Shown here: positions 44,223-53,516 of the stretch, piece after piece
Numbering within the stretch: position 1 is the stretch's first letter
How the letters are laid out: each line of letters begins with the position of its first letter
Source: Empedobacter brevis NBRC 14943 = ATCC 43319
GTDB taxonomy: Bacteria; Bacteroidota; Bacteroidia; Flavobacteriales; Weeksellaceae
Direction of reading: 5' to 3'
Length of the DNA: 64,000 bases
Assembly: GCF_000382425.1 (NCBI RefSeq)
Contig: NZ_KB908292.1
Location: 310,001 to 374,000 of the forward strand
The notes under the pieces: generated by a model
The model's database searches: none
Seen by the model: the letters and a program-made list of their open reading frames with translations, nothing else
Told to the model about the DNA's origin: nothing
Program-made: the position numbers and the translations under genes

Positions 44223-46085
44223 ATGAATACTGAAATGGATAACCTGCAAAATGCAGATGGAGAACAATTACCTAAATCTGCACCCACAAACGACTCTAAC
44301 ACGGAAACATACAAAACAGAAGAGTCATCGAATCAAGAAAAAATAAATGATATTTCTTTCAAAGATTACGAGACATTTAGTTTTGATGTATTGATAAATG
44401 AAGCAAAAAATCTTTTGAGCAAATATGATGTTCAGGATATTCGCGAACATTTTAATCAAATCCGTGAAGCATTCAAAACTAAATTAGAGGAAGACGAAGC
44501 TGCTAAAAAAGAAGCTTTTTTGAATGATGGTGGTGATGAATTAGATTTTAAATACGAAACTTCTTTTCGTGCTAAATTTAATGCTGTTTACAATGATTTC
44601 AAAAATCAACTGGCCATTTTTCATAAGGAAAACGAAAAAAAGGAATCTGATAACCTGAAAGAGCGCTCAGAAATTATTGACGAGCTAAAAGCGTTGTATC
44701 AAGAACCAAGTGATTCATCAGCCGCAATGTTCAAAAAATTCCGTGAATTGAAAACGCGTTGGCATAATGCGGGAAGAGTTCCAAGTAAAAATGCGGAAAA
44801 TATTTTCAAAAATTACTTCTTTCATCTGGACAATTTCTACACTTATTTGGACATGAACAAAGAATTGCAAACACTTGATTATGCTCATAATCTAGAAGTT
44901 CGTTATTCAATCATCAAACGTGCAGAAGAATTAGTACAAGAAAATAATGTACAAAAAGCATTGAACGAATTACAATATCTTCACCGCTTGTGGAAAGAAG
45001 AAGCTGTTCCTGTACAAGAAGATTTACGTGAACCAACATGGTTAAAGTTTAAAGAATTAACCAATAAAATTCACGACCGTAAAGGAGAATTGAATGAAAA
45101 AATAAAACAAGAGCAAAAAGATAATTTAGAGAAGAAAAATCAAATAATAGCTCGTATCAAAGAAATAGCGTCTAATTCAACGAACAAATTACATAGCGAC
45201 TGGCAAAAAGCAATCAAAGAAGTCAATACATTACGCGAACAATTTATCACGTTAGGACGTGTTCCGAAAGAAAAAAATTCTGCTACGTGGGAAGCTTTTA
45301 AGGAAGTTACAAGAGAATTCAATCATATTAAAAATGATTTCTATAAAGATTTAAAATCTGAACAACAGGTGAATCTTGAAAAGAAATTGGCATTACTTGA
45401 AATTGCAAAGCAACACACAGATAGTACTGATTGGAATAAATCGGTTCAAGTGATTAAAAAAATCCAAAATGATTGGAAAAAAATAGGCCATGTACCTAGA
45501 AAAAATTCTGATAAAATCTGGAAAGAATTTAAAGATACATGTAATCAATTCTTCGACCGTTATAAAAAACGACACGAACAAGCGAATGAAAAATTTGAAC
45601 AGAATTTTGTAAACAAACAAGCTTTCTTAGAAAATTTCAAAAATCAGACAATTTCCGAAGACAAAGAAGAAGCGTTAAAGCAATTGGAAGAAATTCAAAA
45701 CAGTTGGACCAATTTAGGAAAAGTACCGTCTGACAAAACATCAATTAACCAAGAATTTACAGATGTTTACCACAAAAAGCTAGATGCTTTGAATCTTTCT
45801 AAAAATGAGCTGAACGACTATAAGCTACAATCTTTTGTCAATAAAGTAAAATCCGGTAATAATGGAAATTTATTAGACGATGAAATTAGAAAAACACGTA
45901 AAGCAATTGAAGATTTAGAAAAAGAAATCAATCAATTGGATAATAACGTACATTTCTTTTCGAATGCGGATAAAAACAGTCCTTTGTTGAAAGATGTTTA
46001 CAGACAAATTGACGAAAAACGTAAAAAATTAACTGAAGCAGAAATCAAATTGAAAACATTATTCAATATTGATTTTAATGCATAA
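44223..46085 (+). CDS. DUF349 repeat protein
   Basis: A 620-residue cytoplasmic protein (628 if an upstream TTG were used). An acidic N-terminus (about residues 1-110) is followed by four to five tandem DUF349 helical repeats, each about 70 residues, with the motif LW/WK..G.VP....IW..FK (seen as RHNAGRVPSKNAE-like, RTLGRVPKEKNSATWEAFK and KIGHVPRKNSDKIWKEFK variants). The end is a coiled coil (about residues 555-610). DUF349 proteins are widespread in Bacteroidetes but their function is not established. It is followed by ribD after 9 nt, which share a message. Confidence 0.85.
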   Translation: MNTEMDNLQNADGEQLPKSAPTNDSNTETYKTEESSNQEKINDISFKDYETFSFDVLINEAKNLLSKYDVQDIREHFNQIREAFKTKLEEDEAAKKEAFLNDGGDELDFKYETSFRAKFNAVYNDFKNQLAIFHKENEKKESDNLKERSEIIDELKALYQEPSDSSAAMFKKFRELKTRWHNAGRVPSKNAENIFKNYFFHLDNFYTYLDMNKELQTLDYAHNLEVRYSIIKRAEELVQENNVQKALNELQYLHRLWKEEAVPVQEDLREPTWLKFKELTNKIHDRKGELNEKIKQEQKDNLEKKNQIIARIKEIASNSTNKLHSDWQKAIKEVNTLREQFITLGRVPKEKNSATWEAFKEVTREFNHIKNDFYKDLKSEQQVNLEKKLALLEIAKQHTDSTDWNKSVQVIKKIQNDWKKIGHVPRKNSDKIWKEFKDTCNQFFDRYKKRHEQANEKFEQNFVNKQAFLENFKNQTISEDKEEALKQLEEIQNSWTNLGKVPSDKTSINQEFTDVYHKKLDALNLSKNELNDYKLQSFVNKVKSGNNGNLLDDEIRKTRKAIEDLEKEINQLDNNVHFFSNADKNSPLLKDVYRQIDEKRKKLTEAEIKLKTLFNIDFNA

Positions 46086-46094
46086 TTTTTAAAC

Positions 46095-47147
46095 ATGACA
46101 CAACAATCTATCGATGAGCATTATATGGCTCGTTGTATACAAATTGCTGCAAACGGGTTAGGAACAACGTATCCTAATCCGTTTGTTGGTTCTGTAATTG
46201 TACATAACAACCAAATTATTGGAGAAGGGTTTACATCTGAATATGGTGGTCCACATGCTGAAGTGAACGCCATAAATGCTGTTAAAAATCCTGAACTATT
46301 AAAAGAAAGTACCTTGTATGTTACATTGGAACCTTGTTCACATCATGGGAAAACACCGCCTTGTGCTGACCTGATTATTAAAAACGAAATTCCAAAAGTA
46401 GTCATCGGAACTTTAGATCCTTTTGCAAAAGTAAATGGCCAAGGTTATTTGCGTTTATTAAAAAACGGCGTTGATGTTACCTTAGGTATTTTAGAAAAAG
46501 AATGCCTTGAACTGAATAAACGATTTATCACTTTTCACCAGAAAAAACGTCCGTATATTATCCTGAAATGGGCACAAACAGAAGACGGTTACATGGGGCG
46601 TGATGATGTACAGTTGTGGATTACAAACCAATACACAAAACAATTGGTGCATAAATGGCGAACGGAAGAACAAGCGATTTTAGTTGGAAAAAATACGTCT
46701 TTGATTGATAATCCTCAACTCAATTCGAGATTATGGACAGGGCATAATCCGGTGAGAATAGCCATTGATAAAAATTTAGCCATTCCAAGAAGTTTTCATT
46801 TGTTTGATCAATCACAACCGACCATCATATTCAATTCGCTTGAACATGTTGTCGAAGAAAATTTAAGTCTGATCCAATTAGACTTTACACAGAAAATACT
46901 TCCCCAGGTCATGCAATATTTATATGAAAATAGTATTCAATCCCTGATTGTGGAAGGCGGAAGTGATACGATTCAGCATTTTATCGATGTAAATTTATGG
47001 GATGAAGCAAGAATTTTGAGTTCGGATACAATTTGGAATGAAGGGATTTTAGCGCCTCGCCTGAGAGGAACCCGTATCGCAAAACATCGCTTTTTAAACG
47101 ATGAATTAAACATCTTCGAAAATAGAATAGAACCTGAAGAACCTTAA
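46095..47147 (+). CDS. ribD: Riboflavin biosynthesis protein RibD
   Basis: A 350-residue bifunctional enzyme: an N-terminal deaminase removes the amino group of the pyrimidine intermediate, and a C-terminal reductase reduces its ribose. The zinc deaminase motif is HAEVNAI (about residue 54) with PCSHHGKTPPCADLII. The reductase has the motif ILKWAQTEDGYMG and GGSDTIQHFI near the C-terminus. It follows the DUF349 gene by 9 nt. The TAA stop lies within the terminator hairpin at 47137-47160. Confidence 0.92.
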   Translation: MTQQSIDEHYMARCIQIAANGLGTTYPNPFVGSVIVHNNQIIGEGFTSEYGGPHAEVNAINAVKNPELLKESTLYVTLEPCSHHGKTPPCADLIIKNEIPKVVIGTLDPFAKVNGQGYLRLLKNGVDVTLGILEKECLELNKRFITFHQKKRPYIILKWAQTEDGYMGRDDVQLWITNQYTKQLVHKWRTEEQAILVGKNTSLIDNPQLNSRLWTGHNPVRIAIDKNLAIPRSFHLFDQSQPTIIFNSLEHVVEENLSLIQLDFTQKILPQVMQYLYENSIQSLIVEGGSDTIQHFIDVNLWDEARILSSDTIWNEGILAPRLRGTRIAKHRFLNDELNIFENRIEPEEP

Positions 47148-47170
47148 ATTTAAGGTTCTTTTTTATTTTA
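47137..47170 (+). terminator. Intrinsic terminator overlapping the ribD stop codon
   Basis: A perfect 24-bp palindrome, AAGAACCTTAAA with TTTAAGGTTCTT (47137-47160), followed by TTTTATTTTA. The ribD stop codon (47145-47147) is in the left arm. Confidence 0.8.
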
Positions 47171-47227
47171 TCATTTTCATATTTTTTCTAAATCTAAAAA
47201 CCTTTTTCTTAAAACTACTATTTAAAC

Positions 47228-47235
47228 TATCTTTG
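47228..47235 (+). promoter_or_regulatory. Bacteroidetes -7 element upstream of the YigZ-family gene
   Basis: TATCTTTG, 20 nt upstream of ATG 47255, matches TAnnTTTG. The -33 region is only T-rich, without a clear TTG. Confidence 0.4.
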
Positions 47236-47254
47236 CGGTACTTTTCAATACAAC

Positions 47255-47866
47255 ATGACGGACAATTATCGTACAATCGAGAAACCTGTAGAAGATGTAA
47301 TTTTCAAAGAATTGGGCAGCAAATTTATTAATTTTGCTTATCCGATTGAAACCGAAGAAGATATTAAAATCTACTTGGAACAATTACGCGAAATTTATCC
47401 GGATGCTAATCATCATTGTTATGCCTACGCGCTTGGAATTGATGGTAAAAATCATCGTGCAAATGACGATGGAGAACCAAGTGGATCTGCTGGTTTACCA
47501 ATCTATAATCAAATTCTCTCAAGCGAAATAACAAATATTTTAATTGTTTCAGTGCGTTATTTTGGGGGGACTAAATTGGGGATTCCCGGTTTGGTAAAAG
47601 CCTATAAGTATGGTGCACAACTTGTATTAGAAGAAGCAAAAATTATTGAGAAGTTTGTTTCAAAACGCGTAAGAATGATTTTTAATTACGACCAACAAGG
47701 AATTGTTGAACGGAATGTAGATCGTATGAATGGTGAAATTAAAGACAAACATTTTACGGATAAATGCATGTTTACAATCTCGGTCCGCGAAAGTAAACTG
47801 GAGGAGTTTATACACATGTTTGATGAATATTACCAAATGGAAATTAAAATTATGGATAAATGCTAA
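47255..47866 (+). CDS. YigZ/IMPACT family protein
   Basis: A 203-residue protein of the YigZ/IMPACT family. The hallmark is the central block AYALGIDGKNHRANDDGEPSG and VSVRYFGGTKLGIPGLVKAY (about residues 55-125), which is nearly invariant in the family. A C-terminal ferredoxin-like domain follows. In eukaryotes IMPACT inhibits GCN2; the bacterial role is less clear. It overlaps the acyltransferase gene by 7 nt. Confidence 0.9.
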   Translation: MTDNYRTIEKPVEDVIFKELGSKFINFAYPIETEEDIKIYLEQLREIYPDANHHCYAYALGIDGKNHRANDDGEPSGSAGLPIYNQILSSEITNILIVSVRYFGGTKLGIPGLVKAYKYGAQLVLEEAKIIEKFVSKRVRMIFNYDQQGIVERNVDRMNGEIKDKHFTDKCMFTISVRESKLEEFIHMFDEYYQMEIKIMDKC

Positions 47867-48909
47867 ATAGCTTAACTTCTTTACGTTTTTTCTTCGCTTT
47901 TTCCGTTTTCTTAAGTCATTTAACATTTGTAAAAACAGATTTAGCTTGGTACAATTGGTTGAAAAACAATGTTTTTTTTGAGGGGTATCTTGGAGTTGGA
48001 TTCTTTTTTATTTTGAGTGGATTTGTTTTGGCCTTGAACTATGAACATAAAATTCTAGCACAACCAAACTTTGATAAAAAGAAATTTTATATTGCTCGAA
48101 TTGCTCGAATTTACCCGTTGCATGTCCTTACATTCTGTATTATGATGCCTTTTATTTTGCTTCATGTCTGGCAAGGCTATTTTCATTGGGATATTGTTGC
48201 TTCAAATTTATTTTTACTTCAATCTTATGTTCCAATAAAAGATTTTTATTTTTCTATTAATAACGTTTCGTGGAGTATTTCTACCGAATTATTCTTCTAT
48301 CTCATGTTTCCTTTTTATGTTATTTGGCTTTATAAATTTCCAAAACTGAACTATATTTTATTAGCAGCCATTCCAATTATCATTTTTGCAGAACCCTATT
48401 TCAGAACAAATCTGAAACTTGAAAAAGCTATTTTCTATATTAATCCATTCGTAAGAAGTTTAGATTTTATTTTAGGCATTATAACTTGTCAATTTTACAA
48501 AAAAATCAAAGATTCGAATATCAATTTTTCGAAAGGAACGTTCATGGAATTATCAGCGATTCTCCTCTTAATTCTATTTTTTTATTTTCACCATGACATC
48601 GCAAGAGCTTTTCGTTATGGAATTTATTATTGGGTACCAATGGTTGGAATCGTTTTAGTTTTCGCTTTACAAAAAGGATTTTTCTCTCGACTACTTCAAC
48701 ACAAAAGCCTTGTCTATTTAGGTGAAATCAGCTTTGCCTTTTATATGATTCATATGATTGTAATCAAATATGGCAATCAATATCTGCCTCCTATTAACGA
48801 TTTTACTAAAATTGGAATCTATTTTATTGTTGCATTAATCCTAAGCGCTTTAACTTTTGAATATTTTGAAAAACCTGTCGCAAAATGGATAAAAGAGAAA
48901 AGTAAGTAG
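47860..48909 (+). CDS. Acyltransferase family 3 membrane protein (OafA/YrhL type)
   Basis: A 349-residue polytopic membrane protein with about ten transmembrane helices. It starts LNSLTSLRFFFAFSVFLSH (family motif with the catalytic His region) and has YLGVGFFFILSGFVLALNY and RIARIYPLHVLTF, characteristic of acyltransferase family 3. A SWSISTELFFYLMFP motif follows. Members O-acetylate surface polysaccharides, lipid A sugars or peptidoglycan. The acceptor cannot be determined. ATG 47860 overlaps the preceding stop by 7 nt. The 254-bp stretch after the stop holds only an imperfect hairpin (49085-49113) and AT-rich sequence. Confidence 0.88.
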   Translation: MLNSLTSLRFFFAFSVFLSHLTFVKTDLAWYNWLKNNVFFEGYLGVGFFFILSGFVLALNYEHKILAQPNFDKKKFYIARIARIYPLHVLTFCIMMPFILLHVWQGYFHWDIVASNLFLLQSYVPIKDFYFSINNVSWSISTELFFYLMFPFYVIWLYKFPKLNYILLAAIPIIIFAEPYFRTNLKLEKAIFYINPFVRSLDFILGIITCQFYKKIKDSNINFSKGTFMELSAILLLILFFYFHHDIARAFRYGIYYWVPMVGIVLVFALQKGFFSRLLQHKSLVYLGEISFAFYMIHMIVIKYGNQYLPPINDFTKIGIYFIVALILSALTFEYFEKPVAKWIKEKSK

Positions 48910-49084
48910 TATAGAGTTTTTTGGCTATAATCAATTTAAATAATTTATTATCAACGAGATTGTAACAATACTAATTACGACTACAATCAATATATCTAGA
49001 TAGCTTATTTTTTTTGAACCAAAATTTGTAGTTCTTTTTCTTTTTTTTGAAAACACTATTTCTTTTTTCATTTTCATAAACAAA

Positions 49085-49113
49085 ATAAGCCGCAATAATT
49101 ATCGCGACTTATC
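49085..49113. terminator. Possible bidirectional terminator between convergent genes
   Basis: ATAAG-C-CGC and GCG-A-CTTAT form an imperfect stem with one C-A mismatch around a 10-nt loop. It lies between the acyltransferase and the convergent secreted-protein gene at 49164. Confidence 0.4.
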
Positions 49114-49163
49114 CATCAAATAATTAATAGTACATTATATAGTTTAAATAGTGTAATCCACTT

Positions 49164-49661
49164 TTATTGGTACTTGTAACAGCTACCTGTCTTCTTTGCT
49201 GATTTTCCTGTCATTTTATCAGATAGTAGTAAGATAAACGGACATCTTACTTCGGCAGCTTGCTGTTTAAGTACTTTTTCAGCACGTTCGTCTTTTCCAT
49301 TTCCTGTTCTAAAATTTATCATTCCGGTTTTAGACTTTAAATCATCTCCTTTTTTTAAGCCTGCTACTAAAGATTTATCTTCTAAAATAACAACCTTATG
49401 CCAATCCTTATCGTCTGTAATTTCAATCTTATCAGAGACATCTTCAATACGAGTGCTTTTTCCGTAAAATACTTTATTGACAGAATAACGACTAAGAGAC
49501 TGTATCGCGTCTTCCCCATCGTATGTAAATTCTACTGTAAATTCTCCAACTCTTTTTATCTGTCCTTCAACAATTTCCCCAGAATGTTTGTAGATTTTAT
49601 CTACCTGTCCAAAAGAAACAGAAGCCATAAGGCTTAAACCAAGAATAAAAATGTTTTTCAT
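49164..49661 (-). CDS. Secreted protein of unknown function
   Basis: A 165-residue exported protein with a signal peptide ending VSFGQ. The mature protein has a beta-strand N-terminal part (IYKHSGEIVEGQIKRVGEFTVEFTYDGE) with the KIYKHxGExIxGxIxxV start seen in a family of small Flavobacteriia secreted proteins. Two Cys, including the SCYKYQ end, may pair. No function can be given. It is 27 nt downstream of the next - strand gene, so the two form a pair. Confidence 0.55.
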   Translation of the reverse strand: MKNIFILGLSLMASVSFGQVDKIYKHSGEIVEGQIKRVGEFTVEFTYDGEDAIQSLSRYSVNKVFYGKSTRIEDVSDKIEITDDKDWHKVVILEDKSLVAGLKKGDDLKSKTGMINFRTGNGKDERAEKVLKQQAAEVRCPFILLLSDKMTGKSAKKTGSCYKYQ

Positions 49662-49688
49662 TGTTAATTTAATTTTTAATTATATAAT

Positions 49689-50216
49689 TTAGTTTATTGT
49701 CAAAATACATGATGTATGATCTATAGTAATTGTAGCATTGAGTGAATTGGCTTCTAAAAGTCCATGATTTTGAGAAAGATCAGTTGTTGGTTTTTTCAAT
49801 AATTCTACCAATTGATTTATTGATTCTTGGTACATTTTCTTCTTAGTAGAATTCTTAACCAAAGAAATATAATATGTTTTATAGTTTTTCTTAACCGGAG
49901 AAGCTAGTTGTATTTCTTCCGCAAAGTTTTGAAAGAAACTCGTTCTATTCTTAGAATTAATTACAGTAATTTTTTTTATGTTTTTTCCTTCAGTTTCAAC
50001 GACCATATTAATTTCATAAGGAGCTATCTCTATATCGGAATAAGATACTTTTTGATTTCCAAAATTATCTTCAATGGAAGATGATTGTATTCCATAATAT
50101 TCTTCCAATTCTACTACTCTATTTCCTATAAAAGATTTTAATGTTTTGTAATCTAATTTTTGAGCATAATTACAAATAGACAACAGCACTAATGATAAAG
50201 TAAAAAATGATTTCAT
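49689..50216 (-). CDS. Secreted protein of unknown function
   Basis: A 175-residue exported protein with a signal peptide (ending NYAQ). The mature part has no motif I know and two late hydrophobic/beta segments, ending in HTSCILTIN with a lone Cys. It is the first gene of a two-gene - strand unit with 49164-49661 and is divergent from the TPR-LuxR regulator, separated by 166 bp. The regulator could control the pair, but nothing shows it. Confidence 0.5.
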   Translation of the reverse strand: MKSFFTLSLVLLSICNYAQKLDYKTLKSFIGNRVVELEEYYGIQSSSIEDNFGNQKVSYSDIEIAPYEINMVVETEGKNIKKITVINSKNRTSFFQNFAEEIQLASPVKKNYKTYYISLVKNSTKKKMYQESINQLVELLKKPTTDLSQNHGLLEANSLNATITIDHTSCILTIN

Positions 50217-50298
50217 GGGATGATTTAATTGATTAATAATCTGTATAAAAATTAAGATTAATTCTTAGGCAAATTTTATAATTCCATGTTAAAAAGCC

Positions 50299-50306
50299 TA
50301 TTTTTG
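50299..50306 (+). promoter_or_regulatory. Bacteroidetes -7 element for the TPR-LuxR gene
   Basis: TATTTTTG (TAnnTTTG type) lies 77 nt upstream of ATG 50383; no clear -33 TTG at the usual spacing. Confidence 0.35.
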
Positions 50307-50382
50307 CAAGTATAGTTAAAGGGTAGTTTATCAATTACTACCTATGGGTAGTAATGTTAACAAATTGATAATCAATAAAAAA

Positions 50383-51591
50383 ATGAGTTTATCCAAAAAA
50401 TACTTATTCATTTTCTTTTTAATTCTATTTACACAAATAGGAGTTTGTAATGTTATAAATTCCGAAATGTTAAAGAATGAGATTGCCAAGAATAATGAAA
50501 TTGGAAATTATAATCAATCGATTCTTAAACTTGATGAAATAATTCATCATCCCAAAGCAACGAATTATGATTTATACAATGCCTATTTATTAAAATATCT
50601 TACTTATAAAACTTTATTGAATTATCCCGAAGCAGAAATAAATTTGAATGTTGCTGAAAAATATGGCATAAAGGATAAACATCATAAAAATGAAATAGAA
50701 ATAAGAATTTTAGTTGAAAGAGTTTTTATAGAATATGATTATTTACGATTTGAAAATGTAAATAAATTTATAAAAAATGTGAATCAAGAAAATCTAAAAT
50801 ATTTAGATGCTGAAACGCATTCTTTTTTTATTTCTGTCTTAGCTACGATTGAAATAATGAATAAAAATTATGACAAAGCCGAAACTACTCTTTTTGAAGC
50901 GGTAAAAATCCTGGAAAAGAAATCGCCGAAGCATTTACCAAATATATACCGAAAATTACTTCATTTTTATACCGATACAAAGGAGAGTGACAAAGCAATT
51001 AACGCTTTTGACAAAGGTATTTTTTATGCTAAAAAATACCAAATGAGACTCTATACGTTGAATATGTACGAATCGCTTACTTGGCATTATGCACAAAATG
51101 AAAACTGGGAAAAGGCATACAAAACCCGAATCATTGTAAATCAACTGGCTACGGATTATGACGCCGGAAATCAAAGTGGAAAAATTCAAAGTTTAGAAAG
51201 AGAAATTCTTAACAAACGAAACGATTTAGAACTTAGAAATCAAAAAAACATCAAATTCTTTTTAGGAACAACTTCTGTTATATTTATTATTTTACTGCTT
51301 GTTTTGTTTAAATTATACAAAACAAATCAAGAAAAAAGAAAACTTGTAGAAAATGAAAATAACCGAATTCGAGCTAAATTATCGGATTTGATGAATAAAG
51401 TAAATGATAAAGAAATAACGCTAAGTAATTATCAATTATCTGATAGACAATTAGAAATTATAGACCTGGTAAAAAAAGGACTTACAAACAAAGAAATTGC
51501 AACCCAACTTTATATATCAGAAAACACAGTCAAATATCATTTAAAAATTATTTACAATACATTAGGAATTGATAATCGAAATTCTTTATAA
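50383..51591 (+). CDS. TPR-containing membrane regulator with LuxR-type HTH
   Basis: A 402-residue protein with a signal/anchor (residues 6-20), a periplasmic tetratricopeptide-like region (about residues 25-245), one membrane span (about residues 288-308), a cytoplasmic coiled-coil linker and a C-terminal LuxR/GerE HTH of about 55 residues (LSDRQLEIIDLVKKGLTNKE, TVKYHLKIIYNTLGI). This one-protein sensor plan is common in Flavobacteriia and would respond to an outside signal. An upstream in-frame ATG at 50344 exists, but ATG 50383 is chosen because it opens directly with the signal segment (LSKKYLFIFFLILF). Confidence 0.8.
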   Translation: MSLSKKYLFIFFLILFTQIGVCNVINSEMLKNEIAKNNEIGNYNQSILKLDEIIHHPKATNYDLYNAYLLKYLTYKTLLNYPEAEINLNVAEKYGIKDKHHKNEIEIRILVERVFIEYDYLRFENVNKFIKNVNQENLKYLDAETHSFFISVLATIEIMNKNYDKAETTLFEAVKILEKKSPKHLPNIYRKLLHFYTDTKESDKAINAFDKGIFYAKKYQMRLYTLNMYESLTWHYAQNENWEKAYKTRIIVNQLATDYDAGNQSGKIQSLEREILNKRNDLELRNQKNIKFFLGTTSVIFIILLLVLFKLYKTNQEKRKLVENENNRIRAKLSDLMNKVNDKEITLSNYQLSDRQLEIIDLVKKGLTNKEIATQLYISENTVKYHLKIIYNTLGIDNRNSL

Positions 51592-51595
51592 AAAA

Positions 51596-51617
51596 TAAGC
51601 CGCTTTACAGCGGCTTA
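51596..51617. terminator. Bidirectional terminator between convergent genes
   Basis: TAAGCCGCT and AGCGGCTTA form a perfect 9-bp stem with a 4-nt loop TTAC, 5 nt after the regulator stop and 20 nt from the M42 peptidase stop. Confidence 0.7.
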
Positions 51618-51636
51618 TAATTAACTTTTCAATATT

Positions 51637-52728
51637 CTAAACGTTATGATATTTAAAACTCTGGTCATTTTTGATGGATTTAACCGATTCGTAAATCAAT
51701 TCGATTACATTTTTCACATCAGATTGATGAACCATCTCCACTGTCGTATGCATATAACGCAAAGGTAATGATATTAAAGCAGAAGGAACCCCTCCATTAC
51801 TATACGCAAAAGCATCTGTATCTGTTCCTGTAACACGAGAACTTGCCGCTCTTTGGAAAGGAATATTATTTTTTTCAGCCGTCTCTATAATCAGCTCACG
51901 GACATTATTCTGTACAGCGGGCGCATAATAAACAACCGGTCCATCTCCACATTTTTGTTCTCCTTCTTTTGATTTTGTAATCATAGGTGTGGTTGTATCA
52001 TGCGTTACATCTGTAATAATTGCTACATTTGGTTTGATTGTTTGCGTAATCATTTCCGCTCCGCGCAACCCTACTTCTTCCTGTACAGCGTTCACAACAT
52101 ATAACCCAAAATCTAACTGATCTTTATTTTCTGCAAGTTTACGTGCCACTTCAGCAATCATAAACCCTCCCATTCTATTGTCAATTGCCCGGCAAACAAA
52201 ATAGCGATCATTCAATGTAAAAAATTCATCAGGATATGTAATCACACAGCCTACATGGATTCCAAGCTCTAGGACTTCTTCTTTAGAGGTGCAGCCTGTA
52301 TCAATCCAAATTTTATCCGGTGTTGGAGCTTCGTCTTTTCCAGCTTGACGCAAATGAATTGCAGGCCAGCCAAAAACGCCTTTTACAATTCCTTTTTTTG
52401 TATGAATATTTACAACTTTAGAAGGTGCTATCATATGATCTGAACCTCCATTTCTAATGACATAAATTAACCCATCTTCTGAAATATAATTTACAAACCA
52501 CGAAATCTCATCTGCATGTGCTTCTATGACAACTTTATATTTTGCATCAGGATTAATCACGCCGTAAGCAGATCCATAATTATCTGTCTTTACTTCATCT
52601 ACGTATGGTTTGATGTAATCCATCCAGACTTTTTGCCCTTCGCTTTCAAAACCTGTTGGCGAAGCTGTATTTAAATAGTTCGTCAAAAAATCCAACGATT
52701 GTTGATCAAACAAATTATTTGTACTCAT
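51637..52728 (-). CDS. M42-family aminopeptidase (glutamyl aminopeptidase type)
   Basis: A 363-residue cytoplasmic metallo-aminopeptidase. The metal ligands of the family can be placed: VVIEAHADEIS with the first His, ACRAIDNRMGGF with Asp, AVQEEVGLRGA with the catalytic Glu-Glu pair, AIITDVTHDT with Asp and YMHTTVEMVHQSD with the late His. M42 enzymes trim short peptides and often form large tetrahedral assemblies. The gene stands alone. It has a -7-like element at 52748-52755 (TACATTTG on the - strand). Confidence 0.88.
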   Translation of the reverse strand: MSTNNLFDQQSLDFLTNYLNTASPTGFESEGQKVWMDYIKPYVDEVKTDNYGSAYGVINPDAKYKVVIEAHADEISWFVNYISEDGLIYVIRNGGSDHMIAPSKVVNIHTKKGIVKGVFGWPAIHLRQAGKDEAPTPDKIWIDTGCTSKEEVLELGIHVGCVITYPDEFFTLNDRYFVCRAIDNRMGGFMIAEVARKLAENKDQLDFGLYVVNAVQEEVGLRGAEMITQTIKPNVAIITDVTHDTTTPMITKSKEGEQKCGDGPVVYYAPAVQNNVRELIIETAEKNNIPFQRAASSRVTGTDTDAFAYSNGGVPSALISLPLRYMHTTVEMVHQSDVKNVIELIYESVKSIKNDQSFKYHNV

Positions 52729-52790
52729 TTTTAGTTTATTTATCTAACAAATGTACTAATTTTAGGAACAATTTTTGAGCATATTCGAAC

Positions 52791-53444
52791 ATGAAATATT
52801 ACATCTATCATATCACTTTAATTCTCTCATTACTTGGTTTGTCAAATCTAAAAGCCCAAATCTTTGGTTTGGATTTAGGCGGTAAAAATCCTTCTCAAGA
52901 AATTAAAAATGATTCAATAGATATAGACGAACTATCTTTCAATCCGTTAGATACCATCCATCTAAATGAATCGAATTTTTATGCTGTTCACTTAAAATCT
53001 GATTTAGAAAAAAAATATTATTTATGGTTGAGAAAGCGAGTACGTGATGTTTGGCCTTATGTCCGAACTGCAGTAAGAGAGTACAACTATGTCTCGGATA
53101 CCATTCAATATATGGATAAAAGACGTGACAAAAAACGTTTTATAAAATCTCGTCAAAAAGAATTAGCAGATCAGTTTGAAAATCAATTGAAAAATATGTC
53201 CAGCTCTCGTGGTCAAATTTTAACGAAATTGATTTATAAAGAAACTGATAAAACAACATACGATATTATTAAAGAACTTCGAGGCGGACTAAATGCTTTT
53301 CTTTATCAAGCTGCAAGTGGTGCATTTAATATAGACCTGAAACAAACTTTTGATCCAAAACGCACCCGAGAAGATTTGTATATTGCAGTTATTCTTCAGC
53401 GGGACTTTGCCGATGGAACATTAAAACCTATTGACGAAGATTAA
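52791..53444 (+). CDS. DUF4294 protein
   Basis: A 217-residue exported protein with a signal peptide (ending LKAQ) and a Bacteroidetes-only DUF4294 core (KKYYLWLRKRVRDVWPYVRTAV, RFIKSRQKELADQFE, MSSSRGQILTKLIYKETD, LRGGLNAFLYQ). The function is unknown. The gene is divergent from the M42 peptidase and lies 72 nt upstream of pfkA, which has its own promoter element. Confidence 0.85.
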   Translation: MKYYIYHITLILSLLGLSNLKAQIFGLDLGGKNPSQEIKNDSIDIDELSFNPLDTIHLNESNFYAVHLKSDLEKKYYLWLRKRVRDVWPYVRTAVREYNYVSDTIQYMDKRRDKKRFIKSRQKELADQFENQLKNMSSSRGQILTKLIYKETDKTTYDIIKELRGGLNAFLYQAASGAFNIDLKQTFDPKRTREDLYIAVILQRDFADGTLKPIDED

Positions 53445-53489
53445 TCTATCTTTAATCCTACCTCTTATAATAATATCCTGTTTTTTTAT

Positions 53490-53497
53490 TATATTTG
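53490..53497 (+). promoter_or_regulatory. Bacteroidetes -7 element for pfkA-gap
   Basis: TATATTTG lies 19 nt upstream of the GTG start of pfkA. The -33 region has no TTG at standard spacing. Confidence 0.4.
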
Positions 53498-53516
53498 ATT
53501 TAATAAAGGGAAAAAC

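Noticed and set aside
48910-49163. tRNA or small RNA in the intergenic stretch
   Set aside because: No cloverleaf or promoter-terminator pair; only an imperfect hairpin between convergent genes.
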